Below are positions 6,879 through 13,925 of a stretch of 18,424 bases of DNA, piece after piece. The notes below the pieces were generated by a model. That model was not told where the DNA came from. It saw nothing but the letters and a program-made list of their open reading frames with translations, and did no database searches. Source of the stretch: Actinomycetota bacterium (lineage in GTDB: Bacteria; Actinomycetota; Acidimicrobiia; Acidimicrobiales; Aldehydirespiratoraceae). Position 1 is the first letter of the stretch. Each line of letters begins with the position of its first letter. The stretch is taken from positions 1-18,424 of the forward strand of contig JAAXHB010000058.1 of NCBI GenBank assembly GCA_012271125.1, in the 5' to 3' direction. A program made the position numbers and the translations under genes.

Positions 6879-8893
6879 TCGGGGTGGAGGAGTTTGGTGA
6901 AAGCGGGTTCGTCGAGGATAGGGATGCCGAGTTTGGTGGCTTTTTCGACTTTGGCGGGCGAGGCGTCGTCGCCGGCAACCATGAGAGTTGTTTTGCTTGA
7001 AGGTGAGCTTTGGGCCTTGCCGCCGCGGGAAACTATGGCGTGTTTGGTTTCGTCACGATTAAAGCCTGCGAGTTTGCCTGAGACCACGATTGACATGCCT
7101 TCGAGAGTCTGAGCGACGTTGGCATTGGCGGCTGCGACTTCAGCGGTCATGCGAACGCCGGCATCGCGGAGGCGTTGCAGCAGCTCCTGAGATCGGGGCT
7201 GTCTGAGCCATTCGTGAACGGCTTCGGAAATGATCGGGCCAAGGCCATCGATTTCGGAAAACTCCTCCACTGAAGCTGCGAGTACGGCGTCCATGTCGCC
7301 AAAAGACTCAGCGATTAGCTCGGCAGTGGTGAAGCCGACCTCCGGGATACGCAGGGCGAACAGCAGACGTTGCAGGGGCTGAGATTTGCTTGCCTCAATA
7401 GCGGTGCGCAGGTTGTCGACCGAAATCTTGCCAAAACCTTCTAGCTCACCGATCTTGTCGTAATCAAGTGAGTACAGGTCGGCGATGTCGGATATGAGCC
7501 CCAGTGTCACGAAACGGTCGACGTTGCGTTCTCCGAGTGCCTTGATGTCCATCGCGCCGCGGCTGACATAGTGCTCGATGCGGCCACGAATTTGACGAGG
7601 GCAGTCGTAGTTGACACAAAAGGTCGCTGAAGCGTCTTCGGGGCGGATGAGCTGCTCTTGGCAGATCGGACAGTTGCTGGGGAAGACCCATTCTTTGGCG
7701 TTTTTGGCACGAGCTGACAAGACCGGGCCGACGACTTCGGGAATGACGTCTCCGGCACGGCGCACGATGACCGTGTCGCCGACTCGGACGTCTTTTTCGG
7801 CGACCTGGTCGGCGTTATGCAGCGTCGCGGTGGTAACGGTGACGCCTGAGACGAACACCGGCTCTAGGTAGGCAAACGGGGTGGCTTGCCCGGATGGGCC
7901 GATGGAGACCTTTATGTCGAGCAGCTTGGTGGTGCGCTCCTCGGGTGGGAGTTTGAAAGCCACAGCCCAGCGGGGGGCTCTTGAATCTGCGCCGAGAGCT
8001 TGTTGTGTTGTGAGATCGTCGAGTTTGACGACGATGCCGTCGAACTCATAGTCAAATGCGTGACGGTCTTTGGCATATTTGTCTATGTATTTCTCGACAG
8101 CGTCGAGGTTTTTGAGACGTTGGCAGTGCTCATTAACGGGAAACCCCAGCTCGGCGAGCCATGACATCGAATCATGATGCGAAGTGAGCTCGGGACTTCC
8201 TTCTGCTACTCCAACTTGATAAGCCCAGAACGACAAGTGCATCTCGGCTGCAGCTTGTGAGTCGACACGGCGTAAGGCACCAGCGGTAGTGTTGCGAGGG
8301 TTGACATAGGTGCGCTTGTCGGCGGCTTTGGCGGCTTCGTTTAGCTGGTTGAAAGTTGAGAGCTTTAGGTAGACCTCGCCTCGGATTTCAAGGGTTGCCG
8401 GCGGATCTGTTGTCGTCAATTGCTTGGGGATGTCTGTGATAGTGGCGACAGTGTGTGTCACATCCTCCCCAACTCTTCCGTCTCCCCTGGTGGCTGCCTG
8501 AACGAAGACACCGTTTTCGTAACGCAACGAAATGGCGAGACCGTCGAACTTGAGCTCGGCTGTGTAGCTGCCGACATCGTCAAGGGCGGCTTCTTTGGCA
8601 CGGCGGCGGGTTCTCTCGTCCCAGGCTCGCAGCTCGCCTATATCCATGGCGTTGTGCAGCGACATCATTGTTCTTGTGTGAGTTACCGGTGCAAAAGCTG
8701 GTGGTGAGCCAACTGCTTGAGTTGGCGAGTTTTCGGCTGCTAACTCCGGGTGAGCTGCTTCGAGTTCTCGGAGTTCTGTTAATAGAGCGTCGAAGTCTGC
8801 GTCCGGGATTTCTGGGGTTCCCGCGTAGTAGAGGGCAGAATGGCGGGCGAGCTCACTGCGCAGCTCCTCTGCTCTTGCTTCAGGCGCAACCAC
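6875..8893 (-). CDS. ligA: NAD-dependent DNA ligase
   Basis: LigA seals nicks in duplex DNA using NAD+ in replication and repair. With the GTG at 8893 the product is 672 aa, the usual length. Domains in order: Ia (PEARAEELRSELARHSALYY); adenylation domain with the nucleophile Lys115 in AELKFDG; RGDGRVGEDVT and EIRGEVYL; OB fold (VGDTVIVRRAGDVIPEVVGP); four-Cys zinc finger (CPICQEQL...CVNYDCPRQ); helix-hairpin-helix repeats (LEGFG, IPEVGFTTAELIAESFG, IDGLGPIISEAV); and a C-terminal BRCT domain beginning near LEGMSIVVSG. The open frame extends 71 codons further upstream but is Pro/Gln-rich and antisense to the divergent gene, so I reject that extension. TAGGCT lies 8 nt before the GTG. Confidence 0.96.
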   Translation of the reverse strand: MVAPEARAEELRSELARHSALYYAGTPEIPDADFDALLTELRELEAAHPELAAENSPTQAVGSPPAFAPVTHTRTMMSLHNAMDIGELRAWDERTRRRAKEAALDDVGSYTAELKFDGLAISLRYENGVFVQAATRGDGRVGEDVTHTVATITDIPKQLTTTDPPATLEIRGEVYLKLSTFNQLNEAAKAADKRTYVNPRNTTAGALRRVDSQAAAEMHLSFWAYQVGVAEGSPELTSHHDSMSWLAELGFPVNEHCQRLKNLDAVEKYIDKYAKDRHAFDYEFDGIVVKLDDLTTQQALGADSRAPRWAVAFKLPPEERTTKLLDIKVSIGPSGQATPFAYLEPVFVSGVTVTTATLHNADQVAEKDVRVGDTVIVRRAGDVIPEVVGPVLSARAKNAKEWVFPSNCPICQEQLIRPEDASATFCVNYDCPRQIRGRIEHYVSRGAMDIKALGERNVDRFVTLGLISDIADLYSLDYDKIGELEGFGKISVDNLRTAIEASKSQPLQRLLFALRIPEVGFTTAELIAESFGDMDAVLAASVEEFSEIDGLGPIISEAVHEWLRQPRSQELLQRLRDAGVRMTAEVAAANANVAQTLEGMSIVVSGKLAGFNRDETKHAIVSRGGKAQSSPSSKTTLMVAGDDASPAKVEKATKLGIPILDEPAFTKLLHPD

Positions 8894-8901
8894 CGCTCTT
8901 G

Positions 8902-8907
8902 AGCCTA
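8902..8907 (-). promoter_or_regulatory. Putative -10 box of ligA, near-leaderless
   Basis: TAGGCT on the minus strand lies 8 nt upstream of the chosen GTG of ligA. It supports that start over the longer open frame. The divergent gene starts only 35 bp away at 8929, so the two promoters must overlap. Inference from pattern. Confidence 0.4.
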
Positions 8908-8928
8908 GATAGGTGACACACTTAGGGC

Positions 8929-9783
8929 GTGGGTGCTGCGCTGAACTCGCGAGTGGTTGTCTTGGGGCTTTGGGTGGTGGGGGCTGCGCCTGCCATTGTT
9001 GATGGGTTTGATCTTGGGGGGTTGTTGACGATTGTCTATTGGGTGGGGATTGGAGTGGGGTTTGTGGGACTGATGATGCCTGGAGCGAAAGCGTTGACAT
9101 TGGCACGGATTGTGGTGCCGGCTAATGCTGTGGGGCTGCTGGTTGCGTCGTTAATGATCGATGAGCGGGTGTGGGTGACACATTTGCTGACCTTGGCTGC
9201 GGCCTTTGGAGCTTTAGTGGTGGTACTTACTCCGGCTTACGGTGAACGACTAGTTGACGCTGCTAGTTATGGAGACGAGCGGCGGTTTTTGCTGCGTCCA
9301 CCAGCGTGGGCGCTGGTCTATCTGGTAGTGCCGATTTGGATTTTGACAGTGTGTGGAGCTTTGAGCGGGCTGGTGTTGCTAGCTGCGCAGCGTTGGGTTT
9401 TAGGGGTAGCGGCATTGATTGTGGGAGTGCCGGTTGCTTTTGCGGGGACGCGGGCACTGCATCAACTGTCACGGCGATGGCTGGTATACATGCCCACCGC
9501 ACTGGTGTTACACGACCATTTGGCTCTGGCTGAACCAACGCCGATGGCACGGCGTTCCATTAGCTCCATTGGACCGGCTGCTGTTGATACGCAAGCAACT
9601 GACTTGACGGTTTCGGCGTTCGGGTTGGCTTTGGAGATTCGCTTGGATGAGCAAGTCAAGGTGCCGGTTGTAACGGGTCGAGGCAAGGCGGCAGAACAGA
9701 TGTTGGAGGCGATGTTGGTGTCGCCGAGTCGTCCAGGAGCGGTGTTGGAAACAGCTACCAAAAGAGGGATATCAGTTCGCTAG
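8929..9783 (+). CDS. Six-TM membrane protein with C-terminal PH-like soluble domain, unknown function
   Basis: I do not recognise a named family for this 284-aa product. It has about six hydrophobic segments, at roughly 8-25, 30-50, 58-77, 82-101, 126-151 and 155-173. The cytoplasmic C-terminal part is about 105 residues. It begins RRWLVYMPTALVLHDHLALAEP and contains RRSISSIGP, a pattern recalling bacterial PH-like domains (a beta-strand with a 'hD' turn, then a basic strand). This resemblance is only suggestive. The GTG at 8929 is 35 bp from the ligA GTG, so the two genes are divergent with overlapping promoter regions. The last codons and stop are part of the first hairpin of the repeat array downstream. 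Confidence 0.75.
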   Translation: MGAALNSRVVVLGLWVVGAAPAIVDGFDLGGLLTIVYWVGIGVGFVGLMMPGAKALTLARIVVPANAVGLLVASLMIDERVWVTHLLTLAAAFGALVVVLTPAYGERLVDAASYGDERRFLLRPPAWALVYLVVPIWILTVCGALSGLVLLAAQRWVLGVAALIVGVPVAFAGTRALHQLSRRWLVYMPTALVLHDHLALAEPTPMARRSISSIGPAAVDTQATDLTVSAFGLALEIRLDEQVKVPVVTGRGKAAEQMLEAMLVSPSRPGAVLETATKRGISVR

Positions 9784-9894
9784 GGCTTGACCTAGCGAAC
9801 AGTTGTAATTGAGCTAGGGCTTGGCCTAGCTAAACAGTTGTAATTGAGCTAGGGCTTGGCCTAGCTAACTGTTGTAAGCAAACAAGTTGTAATT
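9775..9894. repeat. Three tandem hairpin repeats (about 35 bp period) between convergent genes, possible bidirectional terminator
   Basis: Three stem-loops occur in tandem. The first has arms GTTCGCTAGG (9775-9784) and CCTAGCGAAC (9791-9800) with loop GCTTGA: a perfect 10-bp stem that includes the stop codon of the upstream gene. The second and third have arms AGCTAGG/CCTAGCT with loop GCTTGG, at 9812-9831 and 9847-9866. The spacer AGTTGTAATT follows hairpins 1 and 2 and appears again at 9885-9894. The array fills the gap between the plus-strand membrane protein gene and minus-strand mnmA. A terminator role is inferred from position and structure; the T-tracts are weak. Confidence 0.85.
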
Positions 9895-9897
9895 ACG

Positions 9898-10998
9898 TTA
9901 GGCGGCTACTCCCCCGCCGATGACGACGTCGTCTTTATAAGCAACAACGCTTTGCCCTGCTGCTACCGCACGATGTGGTTTGAGCCAGCGAATGACTTGG
10001 GCATCCGCGGTGCCGTGGTCGTCGTCATTAATAACAGCAGGAAAGACCGGGCCGTGGGCGGCGGTTTGAACTTGGACCTCGTCTGAGCAAGTATCGGCAC
10101 TCCATTGCCACTGGGTCACCTGAGTCTCAGCGACCTGTAGCTCAGACTGGTCGCCGACTATGACCGTGGAGTTCTCGGCGTCGATCTCCACCACATAGCG
10201 AGGCTCGTGTGTGCTCAACACCCCTAGTCCGCGGCGCTGGCCGATGGTGACTAGCTCCACCGCATCGGTGGTGCCGACCTGCTCGCCGGAACGATCTACG
10301 ATCTTGGCGGGGCGTAGCGGAATGCGCTCGCCTAGAAAGCTCCGGCGACCGGTGTCGGACTTGATGAAACAGACGTCTTGGCTGTCGGGTTTGGCGGCAG
10401 TCATCAGGCCACGCTCGGCGGCGATTTGGCGAACCTCGTCTTTGGTGATGTCACCAACGGGTAGTAACAGCCGCTTGAGGAGCTCGGCTGAGATCATGTG
10501 CAGCACATAGGACTGGTCTTTGCCAAAGTCCGCACCCCGTGCGAGACGGGGCCCGGCAGGGGTGTCGACGATGCGGGCGTGATGGCCGGTGGCGACGAGA
10601 TCAAATCCGAGAGCTTCGGCGCGGCGCATAAGCCTGTCAAACTTGATGTGGCGGTTGCATTCCACGCAAGGGTTGGGAGTGCGTCCGCTGGCATGGTCTT
10701 TGACGTAAGGATCGACGACGTGTTGCTCGAAATCGTCGCCGAAGTTGAAGACATGGTGCTCGATGCCGAGTCGGTCGGCGACCCAGCGGGCGTCGTCGAC
10801 GTCTGAGACTGAACAGCAGCCGCTGTCGCTGGGACCGCCCCAGAGTTTGAGTGTCACGCCTGCAACTTCGTAGCCCTCGTCGCACAGCATTGCAGCTGCT
10901 ACGGAGGAATCGACACCGCCGGACATGGCGACAAGGACTCTTGGAAGGACTTTTGGAAGGACTTTCGGGAGGGCTTTTTGGGGCTTTGCTTGTGACAT
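9898..10998 (-). CDS. mnmA: tRNA-specific 2-thiouridylase
   Basis: MnmA activates U34 of tRNA(Lys/Glu/Gln) with ATP and inserts sulfur to make the 2-thiouridine of mnm5s2U-type wobble bases. The product is 366 aa, normal length. The PP-loop is AMSGGVDSSVAA (residues 24-35). The catalytic cysteines are C111 in NPCVECN and C210 in QDVCFI. GHHAR, KDQSYVL and TIGQRRGLG are also canonical. The N-terminus before the PP-loop is a basic tail with repeated PKVL units from a 12-bp tandem repeat. The ATG is 2 nt after the stop of the cysteine desulfurase gene, so the sulfur donor and the thiolase are co-transcribed. Confidence 0.97.
   Translation of the reverse strand: MSQAKPQKALPKVLPKVLPRVLVAMSGGVDSSVAAAMLCDEGYEVAGVTLKLWGGPSDSGCCSVSDVDDARWVADRLGIEHHVFNFGDDFEQHVVDPYVKDHASGRTPNPCVECNRHIKFDRLMRRAEALGFDLVATGHHARIVDTPAGPRLARGADFGKDQSYVLHMISAELLKRLLLPVGDITKDEVRQIAAERGLMTAAKPDSQDVCFIKSDTGRRSFLGERIPLRPAKIVDRSGEQVGTTDAVELVTIGQRRGLGVLSTHEPRYVVEIDAENSTVIVGDQSELQVAETQVTQWQWSADTCSDEVQVQTAAHGPVFPAVINDDDHGTADAQVIRWLKPHRAVAAGQSVVAYKDDVVIGGGVAA
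10933..10980. repeat. 12-bp tandem repeat (4 units) in the 5' end of mnmA
   Basis: Four 12-bp units lie in a row: aaggactcttgg, aaggacttttgg, aaggactttcgg and a more diverged fourth. The length keeps the frame and encodes repeated PKVL/PRVL just before the PP-loop of MnmA. Confidence 0.85.
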
Positions 10999-11000
10999 TG

Positions 11001-12359
11001 CTAGGCACCTTTGAACTGGTCGAGTTTTGCGACGGCGGTGGTGATTATGTCTATTGCCTTGGAGATGTCTTCAGGTGTGGTGGTGTGGCCTAGGGACAGT
11101 CGCAGGGAGCCGGCGGCAAGCTCTGAGGGGATGCCCATTGCGTCAAGCACATGTGAAGTCTGCTGCGCTCCGCTTGAACATGACGACGCGGCGGAAGCTC
11201 GCAGGCCGGCAGAGTCGAGCAGGAATAGGAGGGTTTCGCTGGAAATGTCGGCGATGCAAACGTGGGCGACGCCGGCAGCGATGTGGGAACGGTCACCTGT
11301 TGGGGCGGCGGTGAGGATTAGGCGATCTTTGAGGCGGTCGGTTAAACCGGCGATGAGATCGTCACGCAAGGCGGTAAGGCGACCGATGGTGTCAGAGCGG
11401 GTTTGGGTGGTTTCGGTTAGGGCAGCAGCGAAGGAGACGACGCCGGCGACGTCGGGGGTTCCGGCACGACGGCCACGTTCTTGGCCGCCGCCGACGATTA
11501 GAGGGTCGAGCTCGACGTCGTTGCGGACGATTAGCGCGCCGACCCCGACTGGTGCGCCGACCTTGTGTCCGCTGAGTGAGATTAGGTCGTAGTCCGAGGC
11601 GGCATCGGCGAGGTCGATCCAGTTGGCGGCTTGAACGGCGTCGGTGTGGAGCAGTGCCTTGTAAGCGTTTTCTTTGACGATCTGGGCGATTTCTTTTAGG
11701 GGGTTGATGACGCCGGTTTCGTTGTTGACGGCGATAACAGAAACGAGAATGTTTTCGGTTTGTTTGCGGGCCGTCTCGAGAGTTGAGGTGAGCTCGTCAA
11801 GGTTGATAGTGCCATTGCGGTTTAGGCCAACAACGAGGGCAGTATTGGCAACGAGGGCAGTGTTGGCAACGAGGGCGGTGTTGGCGACGAGGGAAGTGTT
11901 GATTCGCAGTGCCGGGTCGAGCACTGCATGATGTTCGCCGGCAGATGTGATGATGATGCTGGAGGGGCTTGGGGCATCGTTGTTGCTTGGGGTGACAGAG
12001 GGATCAGCTGAGGCGGAGTCCGTGTTGGTGCCATAAGCACCAACCACTCCAGTAATTGCCATGTTGTCGGCTTCGCTGCCGCCGGATGTGAATACGACCT
12101 CGCCGGGAGTTGCGCCGACTGCGTCGGCGACAGCCGCACGAGCATTGTCTAGGGCACGGCGGGCGTTGCGGGCTGCTAGATGCGCGCCGGTTGGGTTGGC
12201 GTGATGGGTTTGGGATGCCGCAAGCCAGGCATCTAAGGCACTTTGGCGTAATGGGGTTGAGGCGGCATGGTCGAGGTAGACCTCGGCATGTCCGTTGTCG
12301 GCACTGCTGTTGTCGTCGTTCACAGTGTTAGCGGATTGCGTTGCAGATGTCGTCGTCAT
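11001..12359 (-). CDS. Cysteine desulfurase (NifS/IscS family)
   Basis: This is a PLP-dependent class-V aminotransferase-fold enzyme that takes sulfur from cysteine as an enzyme persulfide for Fe-S clusters and tRNA thiolation. From the ATG at 12359 it has 452 aa, longer than the usual 380-400. Seen motifs: VYLDHAASTP near the N-terminus, FTSGGSEADNMAI, GEHHAV (141-146), VNNETG, HTDAVQA, the PLP lysine K266 in LSGHKVGAP, RRAGTPD, and the active Cys394 in SSCSSGA. Extra length comes from an Asn/Asp/Ser-rich N-terminus, a Ser/Pro/Asn-rich insert (about 110-133) and a VANTAL repeat (158-176). A GTG at 12323 is an alternative start. The frame stays open upstream of 12359, but only over the rhomboid gene. 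Confidence 0.93.
   Translation of the reverse strand: MTTTSATQSANTVNDDNSSADNGHAEVYLDHAASTPLRQSALDAWLAASQTHHANPTGAHLAARNARRALDNARAAVADAVGATPGEVVFTSGGSEADNMAITGVVGAYGTNTDSASADPSVTPSNNDAPSPSSIIITSAGEHHAVLDPALRINTSLVANTALVANTALVANTALVVGLNRNGTINLDELTSTLETARKQTENILVSVIAVNNETGVINPLKEIAQIVKENAYKALLHTDAVQAANWIDLADAASDYDLISLSGHKVGAPVGVGALIVRNDVELDPLIVGGGQERGRRAGTPDVAGVVSFAAALTETTQTRSDTIGRLTALRDDLIAGLTDRLKDRLILTAAPTGDRSHIAAGVAHVCIADISSETLLFLLDSAGLRASAASSCSSGAQQTSHVLDAMGIPSELAAGSLRLSLGHTTTPEDISKAIDIITTAVAKLDQFKGA
11831..11902. repeat. 18-bp tandem repeat (4 units) in the cysteine desulfurase gene
   Basis: Units at 11831, 11849, 11867 and 11885 read caacgagggcagtattgg, then copies differing at one to four bases. 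They encode successive hexapeptides of the VANTAL type between the GEHHAVLDPAL and NGTINLDEL segments of the enzyme. The frame is preserved. Confidence 0.92.
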
Positions 12360-12379
12360 AGGCGGTGTTGTTGTTGTCG

Positions 12380-13300
12380 TTATAGAAGTGGGATGAAAGA
12401 TAGGAGCGGGTCGTCCCAGTTGGCGGCACCCCAGAGGCATAGCCAGAAGAGTCCGGCTGAGGCTGCTGCGCAGACCCCGACCGTTGTCAATGCTGGCAGG
12501 TCGCGTTTGAGTAGTTCCAGGGCGACCCAGCCGATGACGAAGCCGGCGATGAGGCCGCCGATGTGGGCGCCTTTGGAGATGTTGGGGATTAGGAATGTGA
12601 GGCCGAGGTTGATGAGCAAGATTGTGCCGAGTGAGGAGCGCCAGAGGTTGTTGCTGCCGAGGCGTTGGGTGAGAACCATGACTCCGAGTAGGCCGTAGAC
12701 GCCGCCGGATGCGCCGACCGTGACGGCGTTGGGGTCGACAAGCATGACGCCGGCTGCGCCGCCGAGCAGCGACACGACATATAGGCATACGAAGCGGGTG
12801 CGGTCGAACATGATTTCGAGGAGTTGGCCGAGGAACCAGAGGGCGTACATGTTGAAGCCGAGGTGTAGTAGGCCGTCATGGAGGAAGGCGGAGGTGATTA
12901 GGCGGTAGTACTCGCCGGCGTTGACACCGATGAACTCGAAACCGTCGCGGAAGTAGGAGAAAAGGGCGCCATCGGCGATTGCGCCTGAGCCGGAGAGGCT
13001 GAACGGGGAGCCGCCGCGGGCAATACCGTAGACGAAGCCGAGCAGGTTCAGCGTGATGAGGACTCGGGTGGCTATGTAGCTGTTTCCGGTTCGGTAGTTG
13101 TTGCCGGTTCGGCGGCTGATCGTGCGGGGCTTTGCGGTGACGCTGTGTGCGCCTCGGGGGGCGCATTCGCCGCAGTGGTAGCCGACCGATGCGATGTGCA
13201 TGCACTGCGGGCAGATTGGGCGGTCGCAACGTTGACATATGACACCGGCTTTGGTGTCGGGGTGCTTGTAGCAGGCTCTAAATGAGCTTTCTAGGGGCAT
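12380..13300 (-). CDS. Rhomboid-family intramembrane serine protease with N-terminal zinc finger
   Basis: The product is 306 aa. Residues 1-51 hold a B-box-like zinc-binding module (C10, H13, C22, C25, C30, C33, H35, C43, C46, H51). A basic linker and a rhomboid core with about six to seven TM helices follow. Core signatures: the oxyanion-type residues H146 and N150 in LLHLGFNMYALWFLG, the nucleophile S198 in GASGGVYGLLG, and the base H246 in GAHIGGLIAGF. The active site is therefore complete. Rhomboids cut TM helices of substrate proteins; no substrate can be named here. The ATG is 5 nt after the NifU-domain gene, and the stop is 20 nt before the desulfurase ATG, so it sits inside the sulfur operon. 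Confidence 0.94.
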   Translation of the reverse strand: MPLESSFRACYKHPDTKAGVICQRCDRPICPQCMHIASVGYHCGECAPRGAHSVTAKPRTISRRTGNNYRTGNSYIATRVLITLNLLGFVYGIARGGSPFSLSGSGAIADGALFSYFRDGFEFIGVNAGEYYRLITSAFLHDGLLHLGFNMYALWFLGQLLEIMFDRTRFVCLYVVSLLGGAAGVMLVDPNAVTVGASGGVYGLLGVMVLTQRLGSNNLWRSSLGTILLINLGLTFLIPNISKGAHIGGLIAGFVIGWVALELLKRDLPALTTVGVCAAASAGLFWLCLWGAANWDDPLLSFIPLL

Positions 13301-13305
13301 TTGTT

Positions 13306-13566
13306 TTAGAGCGAGACGACGGTTTCGCTCATGCCCAGGGCGTTAATTTCAATGACTTCGGTGACGCCTGGGACTCGCTCTTTCATGATGCGCTCTATGC
13401 CGGCTTTTAGTGTCTGCGTTGACGCGGGGCAGGTCACGCACGCCCCCTGCAACTCAACGGTCACCACACCCGACTCTTCGTCGACGCTTATCAGATCAAT
13501 GTCGCCCTCGTCAGCCTGAATCGCCGGACGAATAATCTCAATAATCTGCTGAACCTCAGCTAACAC
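13306..13566 (-). CDS. NifU C-terminal domain (Nfu-type) Fe-S scaffold/carrier
   Basis: This 86-aa single-domain protein carries or assembles Fe-S clusters for delivery to target enzymes. It has the Nfu pattern: IRPAIQADEGDIDLISVD, the Cys pair in GACVTCPAS (C43 and C46), and LKAGIERIMKERVPGV. Length is normal for a stand-alone Nfu domain. It starts with GTG; TAAGAC lies seven bases upstream and no well-spaced Shine-Dalgarno is visible, so it may be leaderless. It is first in the operon with the rhomboid, cysteine desulfurase and mnmA genes, which suggests a shared sulfur-trafficking transcript. Confidence 0.93.
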   Translation of the reverse strand: MLAEVQQIIEIIRPAIQADEGDIDLISVDEESGVVTVELQGACVTCPASTQTLKAGIERIMKERVPGVTEVIEINALGMSETVVSL

Positions 13567-13731
13567 CCCTCAAGTCTTACCAACTCACGACACTCTCCCA
13601 CCGCATTCCTTCTTGGTTAGGTGATTATGGACGGGGCTTTGCAGGGCTCACTTGGGAAACATCTTTTCTGGCCACGCTCCTCGCATACCCCCTGCTCCGC
13701 AAGCGCGTCGCTTTTTGTTGTCCTTTATTAG
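13567..13731. other. Non-coding stretch upstream of the NifU-domain gene
   Basis: This is the promoter-side part of a 359-bp intergenic region. Open frames crossing it are very Arg/Ser/Lys-rich, run into the repeat and show no family resemblance. No tRNA-like or other known RNA fold was recognised. Apart from the possible -10 box next to the GTG, I see nothing defined. Confidence 0.5.
13574..13579 (-). promoter_or_regulatory. Possible -10 box for the nfu-rhomboid-desulfurase-mnmA operon
   Basis: TAAGAC on the minus strand lies 7 nt before the GTG of the NifU-domain gene. It is one base off TAnnnT and resembles the arrangement seen before other genes in the window. Weak, pattern-based call. 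Confidence 0.3.
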
Positions 13732-13856
13732 ACGGGCCTCGCTTGAAAAGCTTTTTTCTGCTCCAGAGCGGCTTAACGCTTCGAGCCTGCGTTCCGTCTC
13801 TTCCGTTAGACCTACCCAGTCTCTCGCTACCGCTCAACGTCACAGAAAAAACTTTT
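13732..13856. repeat. 109-bp structured repeat, copy B (MITE-like or non-coding RNA)
   Basis: This is the second copy of the element at 6231-6356, in the same orientation. Arms AAAAGCTTTTTTCTG (13746-13760) and CAGAAAAAACTTTT (13843-13856) pair over 13 bp with one bulged C. Inside are GAGCGG/CCGCTC (13766-13771 with 13830-13835), an AACGC/GCGTT hairpin (13775-13793) and an AGAC/GTCT hairpin (13808-13822). The two internal differences from copy A fall at 13805 and 13807, in the linker between the two hairpins. It lies between the NifU-domain gene and a small plus-strand membrane protein gene. Confidence 0.85.
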
Positions 13857-13913
13857 ACGCTCGCCCCTACAAGCACAATCTTGGTCGCTCCTAGTCTCTT
13901 AGGGGTGTTGGGG

Positions 13914-13919
13914 CATATT
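13914..13919 (+). promoter_or_regulatory. Possible -10 box of the 39-aa membrane protein gene
   Basis: CATATT lies exactly 6 nt before the GTG at 13926, the same spacing as the other leaderless-type starts in the window. The first base departs from TAnnnT. Pattern-based inference. Confidence 0.35.
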
Positions 13920-13925
13920 GCGGGG

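Noticed and set aside
8420..8707. 95-aa plus-strand frame within ligA
   Set aside because: It is antisense to the conserved adenylation domain of LigA, with no signals or family likeness of its own.
8894..9106. N-terminal extension of LigA by 71 codons
   Set aside because: It is Pro/Gln/Ser-rich, antisense to the membrane protein gene and unlike LigA. The GTG at 8893 gives the normal length and has a -10 box.
9775..9894. CRISPR-like regular repeats
   Set aside because: The spacers are near-identical, there are only three units, each is a stem-loop, and no cas gene is nearby.
12360..12788. N-terminal extension of the cysteine desulfurase
   Set aside because: It overlaps the rhomboid gene out of frame on the same strand and is Arg/His-rich low-quality sequence; family homology begins only after 12359.
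13625..13876. Basic 83-aa open frame on the minus strand
   Set aside because: It crosses structured repeat copy B. Similar frames are open on both strands of both copies, and the composition is Arg/Ser/Lys-rich with no family likeness.
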